Positions 39,627 to 49,865 of a DNA stretch of 64,000 bases are shown here, one piece after another. The notes beneath the pieces were generated by a model. The model was not told where the DNA came from. It was given only the letters and a program-made list of their open reading frames with translations, and searched no databases. This DNA comes from CF-118 sp035934385 (GTDB lineage: Bacteria; Chloroflexota; Dormibacteria; Dormibacterales; Dormibacteraceae): contig DASYXY010000064.1 of assembly GCA_035934385.1 (NCBI GenBank), positions 1 to 64,000 of the forward strand, in the 5' to 3' direction. The first letter of the stretch is position 1, and every line of letters begins with the position of its first letter. A program made the translations under genes and the position numbers.

Positions 39627-40420
39627 GGTTCCAGTTTTTCGTCTTTGGCCTCGGTCAGCAGCTCGCGCGTCATGCGGTAGTTACCGGCCAGCAGCCCGCC
39701 GTCGACCGTGAGCACGGTGCCGGTGATCCAGGCGGCGTCGTCCGATGCGAGGAACATCGCCGCGTTCGCAATGTCCTCGGGCTCGCCGACACGGCCGAGC
39801 GGGTACCACTTGACCAGGCGCTGGAAGACGACCGGGTCGCGGTCGATGCGCTCCTGCCAGATAGGCGTCCGGATCGTCCCCGGCGCGATCGCGTTGCAGC
39901 GGATGCCGTGGTGCCCGTAGCGGACCGCTATGCCCTGCGTCAGGTTGATCACGCCGGCCTTGGCGGCGCTGTAGGCCTCGTTGCCAAGGGCGGACAGTCC
40001 GTTGACGGACGTGATGTTGACGATGACGCCGCGGCCGCGCTCGATCATCGAAGGCAGCACCGCCTGGCTGCACAGGAAGACGCTTTTGAGCACCACCGAG
40101 ACGTCGCGCTCCCATGTCGGCTCGTCGATCTTCAGCACGTCGTCGCCGTCGGCGATCGCCGCGTTGTTGACGAGCACGTCGACAGGACCGAGCTTCAACG
40201 CCACCTCTTTCACCATCGCCTTCACGTCGGCGCCCTTGCTCACATCGGCGCGAAGCGCGTGCGCGGTGCCCCCGATCTCAGCGGCGACCTCCTCGGCTTT
40301 CTCACCCTTCCAGTCGACCACCGCCACCTTCGCGCCTTCGGCCGCGAACTTCTGGGCCATCACCCGGCCGATGCCGGAGCCGCTGCCCGTGACGAGCACG
40401 ACACGATCCTGGAACCGCAT
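39623..40420 (-). CDS. SDR family oxidoreductase
   Basis: A 265-aa classical short-chain dehydrogenase. VVLVTGSGSGIGRVMAQKFA, VLVNNAAIADG, the catalytic NITSVNGLSALGNEAYSAAK (Ser, Tyr, Lys) and GTIRTPIWQERI are complete. It resembles NAD-dependent 3-ketoacyl or sugar/aldonate dehydrogenases. It lies between the CocE-like hydrolase gene (11 bp) and the D-aminoacylase gene (4-bp overlap) in operon A. Confidence 0.92.
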   Translation of the reverse strand: MRFQDRVVLVTGSGSGIGRVMAQKFAAEGAKVAVVDWKGEKAEEVAAEIGGTAHALRADVSKGADVKAMVKEVALKLGPVDVLVNNAAIADGDDVLKIDEPTWERDVSVVLKSVFLCSQAVLPSMIERGRGVIVNITSVNGLSALGNEAYSAAKAGVINLTQGIAVRYGHHGIRCNAIAPGTIRTPIWQERIDRDPVVFQRLVKWYPLGRVGEPEDIANAAMFLASDDAAWITGTVLTVDGGLLAGNYRMTRELLTEAKDEKLEP

Positions 40421-40431
40421 CGTCTGTGCGA

Positions 40432-42135
40432 TTACGAAACCAGCGGCAGGACGACCCGGCTCGGGTGGGCGGAGTCGTGCAGCACCGTCTGGATGCCGAC
40501 GCGCCGGTCACTGAGCTTCTCGGTGCCAACCGGGTTGCCGGTGTTCAGGTTGCGGTCCCAATGCGGGAAGTGGCTCGACGCCACCTGCACGCGCACGCGG
40601 TGGCCGGCCTTGAAGACGTGCGCACACGTGCCCACGTCGAGCACGAACTCGGTTACGTCGCCTGCCGGGATGGGGCGAGCGCGATCGGTGCCGCCCGCGA
40701 ACCGTGCCCTCTGGATCGTCTCCTGGATGTTGATCGAGCGCCCATTCGTGTCGACGTCGCAAACCTTGACCACCCAGTCTGTGTCGGCCTGGTTGGTGGC
40801 CGCAAAGACGTGCGCCGTGATCTTGCCCGCGACCAGGTGGTCCTTCGCCAGCGCCTCCGTGCTGTAGACGAGCACGCTGTTCCACGACTCGACCGGGCGC
40901 TGGTCGCGCGGGCCCATCGGCGCCACGAAGTCGAGGCAGCACGAGCGGCCGCCGAAGCTGACATTGGGCGTCGCCGGGTCGTAGGAGTAGGTGTCCGGCG
41001 ACTCCGCGGAGCCGGGCGTCTCCTCGCTCAGGTAGCCATCGCCGCTGATCGAGTTGGCGCGTGAGTGCGCGCGAAGGTGGAGCTGCCACGCGGCCGACTT
41101 CGGTGGCCAGTCCTCGAAGCCCTGCCACCGGTTGACCCCGGAGATGAAGACAGCAGCACGCGGAATCTTCATGGCCGGCTCGGCGTCGCGCAGGTGCTGG
41201 TCGAAAAACGCGAGCTGCGTGGCATCAACCCGGTTACGTCCCTCCGGGCCGAAGTCGACGTCGCCGAACGCCGGCATCCAGGGCATGTGGTACCAGGGCC
41301 CGATCACGAGTCGGGCGTCGCCGGCGCGCGGGCCGCGTCGAAAGCCCGCGTAGTTCGTCATCGTCCCTTCGAGAAACACGTCGTAGAGGCCGCCCACCGC
41401 CATGGTGGGAACGTCGATCCGATCCAGCTTGTCAGTGACGTCCCACTTCTGCCAGTACGCGTCCTTCGTCTCGTGCTGCAGCCAGTCGCTGAAGAAACCG
41501 CCGGGCGTGCCGGGGGTGAGGTTCGGTATTGCCGACAGCGGCAGCCACCAGTAGTAGTCGTTGATCTTCGCGTACATGGCGGCGAGCGCCGGCTCGAGGT
41601 CTGGGTCGCGCCGGCGCGCGACGTCGTCGGCGAGGAAGGTCGCCCACGATGCGTTGAAAGCGAGCGCGAAAGCTCCGTGGTTGTACGCCCAGCCCTCGTA
41701 GAGGTCGGGGCTCGTCATCGCGGGCACCATGCAGCGGAGGCCGTCGTGCTTGCGCGCCGCGATCTGCAGCTGCGTGTGGCCGGGATACGAGAACCCATAC
41801 ATGCCGATGCGGCCGTTCGAGAACGGAAGCGACGCCAGCCACGCCATCGTGTCCTCGCCGTCGTCGCCCTCGTGCTCGAAGGGCGTGAACTCTCCACCTG
41901 AAGCCCAGCGCCCACGCACGTCCTGGACCACCGTCGCGTAACCATGGCGCGCGTACCACGACGGATGCGCGTAGCAGAGGTCCTCACCCTGGCTCTTGTC
42001 GTAAGGCAGGCGGATGAGCAGCAGCGGGTGCTTGCCGCCGCCGGAGGGCCGCCACACGTCGGCTCGCAGCACGGTGCCGTCGCGCATCTTCGCCTCGATG
42101 GTTTCGTTGACGATCGTCTCGGCCATGACCTTCAT
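40432..42135 (-). CDS. CocE/NonD family hydrolase (X-Pro dipeptidyl-peptidase S15-like)
   Basis: A 567-aa serine hydrolase with an alpha/beta fold and a C-terminal jelly-roll (galactose-binding-like) domain. The start of the fold is DGTVLRADVWRP, the nucleophile is GMYGFSYPGHTQLQIAAR, and the C-terminal domain contains FKAGHRVRVQVASSHFPHWD. Members cleave esters or amides such as cocaine, glutaryl-7-ACA or X-Pro peptides. Start ATG 42135 overlaps the RraA-like stop. It lacks a signal peptide, so its substrate is imported first, in keeping with the Liv transporter of this operon. Confidence 0.9.
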   Translation of the reverse strand: MKVMAETIVNETIEAKMRDGTVLRADVWRPSGGGKHPLLLIRLPYDKSQGEDLCYAHPSWYARHGYATVVQDVRGRWASGGEFTPFEHEGDDGEDTMAWLASLPFSNGRIGMYGFSYPGHTQLQIAARKHDGLRCMVPAMTSPDLYEGWAYNHGAFALAFNASWATFLADDVARRRDPDLEPALAAMYAKINDYYWWLPLSAIPNLTPGTPGGFFSDWLQHETKDAYWQKWDVTDKLDRIDVPTMAVGGLYDVFLEGTMTNYAGFRRGPRAGDARLVIGPWYHMPWMPAFGDVDFGPEGRNRVDATQLAFFDQHLRDAEPAMKIPRAAVFISGVNRWQGFEDWPPKSAAWQLHLRAHSRANSISGDGYLSEETPGSAESPDTYSYDPATPNVSFGGRSCCLDFVAPMGPRDQRPVESWNSVLVYSTEALAKDHLVAGKITAHVFAATNQADTDWVVKVCDVDTNGRSINIQETIQRARFAGGTDRARPIPAGDVTEFVLDVGTCAHVFKAGHRVRVQVASSHFPHWDRNLNTGNPVGTEKLSDRRVGIQTVLHDSAHPSRVVLPLVS

Positions 42136-42787
42136 AGGATTCCGTGCTCCTTGAACACCGCGCGCAGGTTCGCGCCCTTGCGCAGGATGTCCCGCATCAC
42201 GTTCTCGCCGGCCACCTTCTCGAAGGCAAGACGGATCACCTCGTCCTCGACGTCGCGCGGCACCACCACCACCCCGTCCTCGTCGGCGAGCAGCAGGTCG
42301 CCGTTGGATACGGACACACCCGCGACCGGTATCGTGCCCCGGATCGCGATCACCTCGAGGCGCCCCTTGGAGTCCGCGGGCGAGAGGCCCCGCGCAAACA
42401 CGGGAAACTTCATCTCTGCGATCCCCCAGCGGTCGCGGCTCAGGCCGTCCAGCACCACGCCGCGCCCGCCTTTGGCCCGCGTGTGAGTGCTGAGCAGCTC
42501 GCCCCAGATGGCAGCGTTGGTGCGACTCTGCGCCGCGCCGACGACGACCTCGCCCGGCACGATGCCGTCGAGCAGCTCCATCAGCTTGTCGTACGGATTG
42601 TCCGGAAGCTTGCTGACCTCGACCGCGAGCATGGTGGCGGCTCGGCCCGCGACCCTGGCGCCGTCATACAGTGGCTGCACCTCGTGGTCGAGCACCTGAC
42701 GCCGGTAGCCGTGGTCGTCGAGGATGTCAGAGAGCACCGAGGAGTACAGATGCTCGGCGATGCGATCGAGGTACGCGGCGTCGTAGC

Positions 42788-42791
<4 letters not shown>
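42132..42791 (-). CDS. RraA family protein (HMG/CHA aldolase-like)
   Basis: A 219-aa RraA-fold protein. The core GEVVVGAAQSRTNAAIWGEL, LSTHTRAKGGRGVVLDGLSRD and VSVSNGDLLLADEDGVVVVP match 4-hydroxy-4-methyl-2-oxoglutarate / 4-carboxy-4-hydroxy-2-oxoadipate aldolases and oxaloacetate decarboxylase-like members rather than the RNase E inhibitor, which is absent from such lineages. A retro-aldol or decarboxylation step on a keto-acid is plausible. Both ends are in 4-bp overlaps with neighbours. Confidence 0.86.
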
Positions 42792-43902
<1,111 letters not shown>

Positions 43903-43906
<4 letters not shown>

Positions 43907-44976
43907 CTCGTGCCCTCCTTGCCCGCAGCCGTCGCCACGGGAGGCGGCGGCGGCTCGGGTGCCAGGTACTGGTCATAAAGCCTGCGGATGACAGGCCACA
44001 GGCCCTGCGGCGCGAACACGGCGATGCCCGCGAGGATCAGGCCCAGCAGGAGCTCGCGGTAGTCGCCCAGCGCTACGAGGTACTGGTCGAGGCCGATCAC
44101 GATACCCGCGCCCAGGATGGGTCCGCCAAACGTGCCCCAGCCGCCGATGACGATCATGGCCAGCAGGTCGATGATGCGGGGGAAGTCGAAGATCGTGGTC
44201 GAGATGCCGCCGTTGTAGTGAGTCGCGTAACCGCCCGCGAGGCCGGTGAAGAAGGCGCTGATGGCGAACAGGAGCAGGCGGATGCGGAACTGGTTGATGC
44301 CGCGGCTCACGCCGTAGGTCTCGGAGTCGCGCAGCGCCGTCACCGCGACGCCAAGTGGCGAATGGATGACACGCCAGATGACGAACGTGGCGATCGCGAA
44401 CATGAACCCCGCCAGGTAGTACAGGTAGATGGTCCGCTGGTCGCCGATCACGTTGTTGCCGAACGAGAAGGTCTGCACGGTCACCAGCCCGTAGCCGCCG
44501 CCGCTGATGAAGCGCGGTCCGGTCACCGTGAAGGATCGGGCGAGCTCGTGGAACGCCAGCGTGAGCAGCACGACGTACACGCCGCGGAGGCGCAGCGTGG
44601 GCAAGCCGATGCCCAGGGCGGCGATCACCGCCACGAAGGGCGCGAACAGCACGGCTATGAACGGGTTCCAGTTCAGGCTGTGGACGAGCACGCCCGAGGT
44701 CCAGCCGCCCACGGCGAACAGCGCCACCTGGGCGAAGGAGTAGATGCCGCCGTAGCCCATGATCAGGTTCCAGGACTGCGCGACCACCGCCTGGACGAAG
44801 AAGAGGATCAGCAGCGTGATCAGGTACGTGCCGATGTCCAGGCGGACCAGCACCAGCGGGAGCACGATGCCGAAGGCTATGGTGCCGCCGATCGCGTAAA
44901 GAGGCACCCGGCGCCACGGAGCCGCCACCTCGTCGAGCTCAGGCCGCGCCGCCGCCGTCGCCGCCGTAACGCTCAC
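43903..44976 (-). CDS. livM: Branched-chain amino acid-type ABC transporter, permease LivM
   Basis: A 357-aa inner-membrane permease with about ten helices. LRLRGVYVVLLTLAFHELAR carries the EAA-like coupling region, and AISAFFTGLAGGYATHY and IGGWGTFGGPILGAGI are LivM landmarks. The GTG at 44976 overlaps livH's stop (GTGA); an open extension upstream is a shadow of livH. The C-terminal Pro-rich tail (LAPEPPPPPVATAAG) is cytoplasmic. It works with LivH, LivF, LivG and the adjacent binding protein. Confidence 0.9.
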
Positions 44977-45851
44977 AGTCGGCGTACCTCGCCGATGCCG
45001 AACAGGCCGCTCGGTCGCAGGATGAGCATCAGGATGATCAGCACGAACACGCCGGGCTCCGCCCACGCGACACCGTAGAAAACTTCGACGAACGAGTTGA
45101 AGATGCCGAGCACGAAACCGGCCACCAGCGCGCCGCGGATGCTGCCCAGGCCGCCGAACACGGTGATGATGAGGGCCTGGATCATCGGGTTGAAGCCCGA
45201 GTTGGGGTTGAGGAAGAAGAACGGCGACAGGAGCACGCCCGCCAGCCCGGCCAGTGCGCCGCTGATGGCGATGACCATGCCGTACGTCCGCTCCACGGGG
45301 ATCGACATGAGGCTCGCAGCCTCCTGCTGCTGAGACACGGCTCGGATGGCCATGCCCTGGCGCGTGTACGTCAGGAAGAGGTACACGAGGAAGAAGAGCG
45401 CCAGCGAGATGGCGATCACGAGCAGACCCTGATAGGTGATCTGGACCCCCGACACCACCGTGTAGCCGGGGATCACCGCCGGCACCACCTTGTACTCGGG
45501 GTTGAAGATCAGGATGGCTGCCGCCGACACCGCGATGGAGATGCCGACCGTGGCCATGAGCGTCGAGTTGTCGAAACCCGGCTTGCCCAGCACCGGCCGG
45601 ATGAAGCCGAGGTGCATCAGGTACGAGAACGCAGCCGCCACCAGGACTCCGAACGGCAGGGCGAGGTAGATCGGCAAGCTCAGGCTGGACGTGACCCAGT
45701 ACGCGGCGTACGCGCCGACCGTGAAGATGGCTCCGTGGGCGAGGTTCAGAAAGCGGACGGCGCCCCAGACGAGCGTGAGCCCCAGCGCCATGAGACCGTA
45801 CACGGCCCCGAACAGGATCCCGCCCCAGACGGCCTGAACCAGCAGCGTCAT
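44973..45851 (-). CDS. livH: Branched-chain amino acid-type ABC transporter, permease LivH
   Basis: A 292-aa permease with eight or more helices. GAVYGLMALGLTLVWGAVRF and LNLAHGAIFTVGAYAAY form the typical N-terminus, and TYTRQGMAIRAVSQQQEAAS the cytoplasmic coupling loop. IITVFGGLGSIRGALVAGFV is the family C-terminal motif. Start ATG 45851 overlaps livF by 4 bp (ATGA). Confidence 0.92.
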   Translation of the reverse strand: MTLLVQAVWGGILFGAVYGLMALGLTLVWGAVRFLNLAHGAIFTVGAYAAYWVTSSLSLPIYLALPFGVLVAAAFSYLMHLGFIRPVLGKPGFDNSTLMATVGISIAVSAAAILIFNPEYKVVPAVIPGYTVVSGVQITYQGLLVIAISLALFFLVYLFLTYTRQGMAIRAVSQQQEAASLMSIPVERTYGMVIAISGALAGLAGVLLSPFFFLNPNSGFNPMIQALIITVFGGLGSIRGALVAGFVLGIFNSFVEVFYGVAWAEPGVFVLIILMLILRPSGLFGIGEVRRL

Positions 45852-46549
45852 CCGAGATAGCTCTCCAGCAGCGCTTGGTCCTTGAGCAGGGTGTCGGCCG
45901 GGCCCTGGCGCACGAGGGATCCGGTCTCCAGGAGATAGACGCGGTCGGCGAGGCCGGCCACGTGGTTGGCGTTTTCGTCGGCCAGCAGCAGCGCGATGCC
46001 CGACTCCTTGACCTTGTGGATGCTGGCGTAGATCTGCTCGGTGGTCAGGGGCGCAAGCCCGAGCGAGGGCTCGTCGATGAGAAGGATGCGGGCCTTCGCC
46101 ATGAGTCCGCGCCCAAGTGCCAGCATGCGACGCTCGCCTCCGGACAGCGTGCGGGTGAGCTGCGCTCCGCGCTGCTTCAGCCACGGGAACAGTTCGTAGA
46201 CGCGGTCCAGCCTCTCCCTGCGCTCAGCCCAGGTCGGCCGGTGATAGGCGCCCATCAGCAGGTTCTCGGTCACCGTCATGTCCGGGAACAGAAGGTCGCC
46301 CTGCGGGATGTGCACCACGCCCGAAGCGGCAATGACGTCCGGCCGCAGGCGGGTGATTTCCTTGCCATCCAGCAGGACCTGGCCGGCGCGCGGGGGCAGG
46401 AGCCCGGTGATCGCGCGCAACAGCGTGGTCTTGCCGTGTCCGTTGGGCCCGAGCACGATCACGCCCTCGCCGTCGTTGACGACGAGATCGATGCCGTGCA
46501 GCACCTCGCTGCCCGCGTAGCCGGCGACCAGGCCCTTGACCTCAAGCAT
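45848..46549 (-). CDS. livF: Branched-chain amino acid-type ABC transporter, ATPase LivF
   Basis: A 233-aa ATPase. Walker A GPNGHGKTTLLRAITG, signature LSGGERRMLALGRGLM and Walker B ILLIDEPSLGLAPL are intact, and IPQGDLLFPDMTVTENLLMG is the Q-loop region typical of LivF. The ATG at 46549 (MLEVKGLVAGYAGSEVLHGI) overlaps the livG end by 8 bp; an open extension upstream is ignored. Confidence 0.92.
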   Translation of the reverse strand: MLEVKGLVAGYAGSEVLHGIDLVVNDGEGVIVLGPNGHGKTTLLRAITGLLPPRAGQVLLDGKEITRLRPDVIAASGVVHIPQGDLLFPDMTVTENLLMGAYHRPTWAERRERLDRVYELFPWLKQRGAQLTRTLSGGERRMLALGRGLMAKARILLIDEPSLGLAPLTTEQIYASIHKVKESGIALLLADENANHVAGLADRVYLLETGSLVRQGPADTLLKDQALLESYLG

Positions 46550-47312
46550 CGGTGTGCTCGGCCTCAGATCCCACGGGCCGGAGGCTGCCGAGGTACACCT
46601 CGATGACGCGCGGGTCACGAAGGACCTTGGACGGCGGGCCCTGAGCGATCTCTTGTCCGTGATGGATGACGAGGATGCGGCCGGCGAGCGCCTGGACGGC
46701 CTTCATGACGTGCTCGATCATCACGATCGTCACGCCTGTCTTAGCCACGACGCGGATCAGGTCGATCATCTGCGCGCGCTCTGCAGGGTTGAGGCCACCG
46801 ACCGGTTCGTCGAGCAGAAGGAGCTCGGGGCGAGTGGCAAGGGCCGTGGCCAGCATGAGTCGCTTGCGCGCGAGCACAGGCAACTGTCCTGCCAGGGCGC
46901 GCTGCTGACCCGCCAGGCCGCAGATGGTCAGAGACTCGAGCGCCCGCCCGCGCGCCTCGTCGTTGAACCAGAGTGTCGGCGCCTGGCCGGCCCGCCCGAA
47001 CGTGCTGCCGACGAGCACGTTGGTGAGCACCGTCTGGCTGTCGAATGCAACGGTCGTCTGAAACGTGCGGGAGAGTCCGAGCCGGCTGATGTCGTGCGGG
47101 CGCAGCCCCTGGATCTCGCGGCCCTTGAATGAAATCGTGCCGCCTGTCGCGGCGTTGACTCCGGAGATGCAGTCGAAAAGCGACGTCTTGCCGGCGCCGT
47201 TGGGCCCGACGATGGCGAACACCTCGCCGGGCTCAACGGCAAAGCTCAGGTTGTTGACCGCGAGCAGCCCTCCATAGGCCTTGCTGACCTTCTGGCACTC
47301 CAGGATGGCCAC
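46542..47312 (-). CDS. livG: Branched-chain amino acid-type ABC transporter, ATPase LivG
   Basis: A 256-aa ATPase. Walker A is GPNGAGKTSLFDCISG and Walker B LLLLDEPVGGLNPAER. The signature that usually reads L(S/P)YGxQRR is replaced by LPVLARKRLMLATALA, a variant I have seen in some LivG-like ATPases but unusual beside the intact LSGGE of LivF. RTFQTTVAFDSQTVLTNVLV is the Q-loop region. It sits 28 bp downstream of the binding-protein gene. Confidence 0.9.
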   Translation of the reverse strand: MAILECQKVSKAYGGLLAVNNLSFAVEPGEVFAIVGPNGAGKTSLFDCISGVNAATGGTISFKGREIQGLRPHDISRLGLSRTFQTTVAFDSQTVLTNVLVGSTFGRAGQAPTLWFNDEARGRALESLTICGLAGQQRALAGQLPVLARKRLMLATALATRPELLLLDEPVGGLNPAERAQMIDLIRVVAKTGVTIVMIEHVMKAVQALAGRILVIHHGQEIAQGPPSKVLRDPRVIEVYLGSLRPVGSEAEHTDA

Positions 47313-47340
47313 GGGTCTCAGATTGGTCGGTCTTGGCGGT

Positions 47341-48657
47341 CTATCTCATCCAGCTCGGCAGCACGAACGTGCCGCTGGTGAACGGCGTGGGATAGAAAAC
47401 CTTCTGCACCCCGTCCTGAATCTGGACGATGATGTGCGGCTGCCCGAGCGATGCGTCCGCTGTCTGCGAGGGGAACTGGACGCCTGTGTGGTCGACGAAC
47501 GAGATCGAGCCGGTGGTGCCTCGCCAGATGACGGACTCGGTCGCCTTCGCCACCGCCTTGTAGTTCTTGGGGTCCCCGGCCTTGGCCACTGCGGCGGCCC
47601 ACACGTTCACCTCGTCGTAACAGCCGCCCGCGTTCGCCCAGCCGGGCTGCTGCCCGAACTTCGTCTGGTAGCGCGAGCGGAAGTCGTTGCCGATCTTGTC
47701 CGGGAGCAGGCCGAGCACGGTTGCCCAGACGATTCCGTTGGCGGCTGGGCCCGCGAGGTTCAGGTACTCGGGCACCGACGGTCCGTACTGCTGGTAGAGC
47801 AGCGTCTTGGTCGGGCTCGCGGACCATGCCTTCGCCATCGCGGCGTCGTCGGCCGGCGAGAAGTCGCTGGTGAACAAGACGCTCGGCGCCGCCTGCTTGA
47901 CCTTGGAGAGAACAGGACCCCAGTCGGGGACGGCGCCCTCGCTCACACCGTCGTTGGTGAGCTGGCTCCAGCCGAGCTGCTTCATGACCGTGTCGAAGCC
48001 GTTGGCGATGACGGTGCCGTACGCGCTCTTACCGCTGATGATGGAGTAGGTCTTCGCGGTGACGTTGAGCTGACCGGCGCGCAGCGCGCCGTCCACCCAA
48101 TACGCGAAGCCCTGGCCGTACCACGACTCGGTGGGGTCGCACTGGAAGATGCCCCAGTACTTGCTGGGGTTGCCCTGGTACTTCTGGACCCACGCGATCT
48201 GGGTGTTGACGTTGTAGTAGAGGGTGCCCGCATTGGCGACGATGTCGAACTCCGGGCCGGACGCGAGGTGGTAGCCGGAAAAGATGACGTCGGCCTTCTC
48301 GACGCTCACCGCCCGGTTGAAAGCCGTCGTGATCTGGTCGGTGGACGAGTCCTTGTCGTCGATGACCACGTAGTCGAGGTGGTAGCCGATGAGGCCGCCC
48401 GCCGCGTTGATCTCGTCGACCGCCATCTGGACGCCGTTCTGCATCTCCTTGCCATCGGAGGCGATGGCGCCGCCGATGGGGAAGATGCCCACGACCTTGA
48501 TGCTCCCGCGCGATCCCGCACCGCCTGTGCTGGTCGACTTGGGGGCGAGCGCGCCGCCCGCGAGACCGCCGACTACGAGTCCGCCCACCGCGCCCACGCC
48601 GCCGGCGATGAGCTGCCTCCGAGTTACCTCACGCTGAGTGATGGAATCGCCAGCCAC
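47341..48657 (-). CDS. ABC transporter substrate-binding protein (LivK/amide-binding type), Tat signal
   Basis: A 438-aa periplasmic-type binding protein (Peripla_BP_6 fold). The N-terminus has a twin-arginine signal, TRRQLIAGGVGAVGGLVVGG, and no lipobox Cys. GIFPIGGAIASDGKEMQNGV and MAVDEINAAGGLIGYHLDYV start the mature protein, and FSGYHLASGPEFDIVANAG, DGVSEGAVPDWGPVLSKVKQ follow. Relatives bind branched-chain amino acids, urea or short amides; sequence does not tell which. GTG 48657 has a strong AGAGGAGG ribosome site. It precedes livG in operon A. Confidence 0.92.
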   Translation of the reverse strand: MAGDSITQREVTRRQLIAGGVGAVGGLVVGGLAGGALAPKSTSTGGAGSRGSIKVVGIFPIGGAIASDGKEMQNGVQMAVDEINAAGGLIGYHLDYVVIDDKDSSTDQITTAFNRAVSVEKADVIFSGYHLASGPEFDIVANAGTLYYNVNTQIAWVQKYQGNPSKYWGIFQCDPTESWYGQGFAYWVDGALRAGQLNVTAKTYSIISGKSAYGTVIANGFDTVMKQLGWSQLTNDGVSEGAVPDWGPVLSKVKQAAPSVLFTSDFSPADDAAMAKAWSASPTKTLLYQQYGPSVPEYLNLAGPAANGIVWATVLGLLPDKIGNDFRSRYQTKFGQQPGWANAGGCYDEVNVWAAAVAKAGDPKNYKAVAKATESVIWRGTTGSISFVDHTGVQFPSQTADASLGQPHIIVQIQDGVQKVFYPTPFTSGTFVLPSWMR

Positions 48658-48694
48658 TTCAAACCTCCTCTTGTGGTCGCAACGGGAACCTCAT

Positions 48695-49744
48695 TCAGGC
48701 TCGGGCAGGGGCTGCTTCAACCTGGTAGTCGACCTTGACGGGGGTGCCGTTCTTGGCCGCCGACTCGTCGATGGCGAAGCAGACGGCCATCGACTTGTAA
48801 GAATCGTGGATCGACGCGTGGGACTCGACGTTGTTCTCGATGCACTCGAGGAAATGTCTTATCTCGGGCACGAACGGGTGATGCGTCACGTCGCCGGAAT
48901 CGGGCTCGACGGTCGGAAACGTCCAATAGTTGAGCGAGCCCGGATAGTGCTTCCTCGAGAAGACGCGGTTGTTCTGAATGGTGCCGTCGGTGCCGAACAG
49001 GCGGACGTTGAATATGTACGGCGTCTCGCCCTCGATCACCGAGGAGAGCTTGCCGACGTGGCCCTGCTCGAACTTGAGCGACGCCACGGTCGTCGGGTTG
49101 TAGGTGTAGTGCGTGTCCTTCTTGGGGCCGGCCGAGAAAGCCGAGACCTCGGTGATCTCGCCGGCGAAGTAGCGGATGGCGTCGGCGGCGTGGCAGCCCG
49201 CGCTGATGAAGGAGCTGCCTCCTTTCTCCCTGGTCACGGCCCACGGGTAGCTCGGGTACTCGGTCTTCATCGGATGCCAGTAGTCGGCCTCCGCGTAGAT
49301 CATCTTGCCGATCACGCCGTCCGCCTGGAGCTGCTTGACCGTCTCGAACTGGGGATTCCAGCGCAGGACGAAGGACGTGACGCTCTTCACCTTGGCGTCG
49401 CTGATCGCCCTGTGGATGCGGCGGACACCGGCGTAGTCGAGCGCGATGGGCTTTTCGATCACGACATGGCGCCCGGTCTTGGCAGCGCGCTCGAGTTGCG
49501 CGGGCCGAACGTCGGGCGGCGTGCATGAGGCGATGATCTTGACTCGGTCGTCGTTGAAGAGCTCGTCCTCGGTCTTGTACTCGTGTCCGTCGACGCCGTG
49601 TTGCTTCATCAAGCGCGTGGCCTTGCCCGGCGTGTGGCTGTAGATGCCCACGACCTCGGTGAGAGGGTGGTCGCGGAATGCCTTGACGTACTCGCCGGCG
49701 ACCCATCCGGCTCCGAGAATCGCTACTCCGTACTTTTTGGCCAC
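48695..49744 (-). CDS. Gfo/Idh/MocA family oxidoreductase
   Basis: A 349-aa NAD(P)-dependent dehydrogenase. VAILGAGWVAGEYVKAF is the Rossmann motif and VVIEKPIALDYAGVRRIHRA contains the conserved EKP Lys; GSSFISAGCHAADAIRYFAG bears the catalytic His. These enzymes oxidise inositols, sugars or aminosugars at C-2/C-3. GTG 49744 has a GGAGG ribosome site 7 nt upstream and a consensus promoter. It is the first gene of operon A, so a sugar-like or amino-sugar-like substrate for the whole operon is plausible. Confidence 0.92.
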   Translation of the reverse strand: MAKKYGVAILGAGWVAGEYVKAFRDHPLTEVVGIYSHTPGKATRLMKQHGVDGHEYKTEDELFNDDRVKIIASCTPPDVRPAQLERAAKTGRHVVIEKPIALDYAGVRRIHRAISDAKVKSVTSFVLRWNPQFETVKQLQADGVIGKMIYAEADYWHPMKTEYPSYPWAVTREKGGSSFISAGCHAADAIRYFAGEITEVSAFSAGPKKDTHYTYNPTTVASLKFEQGHVGKLSSVIEGETPYIFNVRLFGTDGTIQNNRVFSRKHYPGSLNYWTFPTVEPDSGDVTHHPFVPEIRHFLECIENNVESHASIHDSYKSMAVCFAIDESAAKNGTPVKVDYQVEAAPARA

Positions 49745-49789
49745 GGGCGTGCCTCCTCGAATGCCGAAGCCCTCCCCAACGTGTGCCTC

Positions 49790-49818
49790 AGGGTATGAGC
49801 GCCCCGGTTACCTGTCAA
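49790..49818 (-). promoter_or_regulatory. Consensus promoter TTGACA-N17-TACCCT for operon A
   Basis: On the minus strand TTGACA (49818-49813) and TACCCT (49795-49790) are 17 bp apart, the best housekeeping promoter in the window. The leader of roughly 40 nt contains GAGGAGG in front of the GTG at 49744. Confidence 0.8.
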
Positions 49819-49851
49819 GTTCGAACCTTCGTTACAACGGGCTGGGACGTG

Positions 49852-49865
49852 TACATTCGTGGCGC
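49852..49865 (+). promoter_or_regulatory. Short-leader -10 box for the gluconate-dehydrogenase-subunit-3-like gene
   Basis: TACATT (49852-49857) is followed by 8 nt and the TTG at 49866, and is the main reason for choosing that start. Confidence 0.4.

Noticed and set aside
47281..48738. A 485-codon plus-strand frame opposite the substrate-binding protein
   Set aside because: Antisense; the minus strand has a Tat signal, a strong ribosome site and a complete binding-protein fold.
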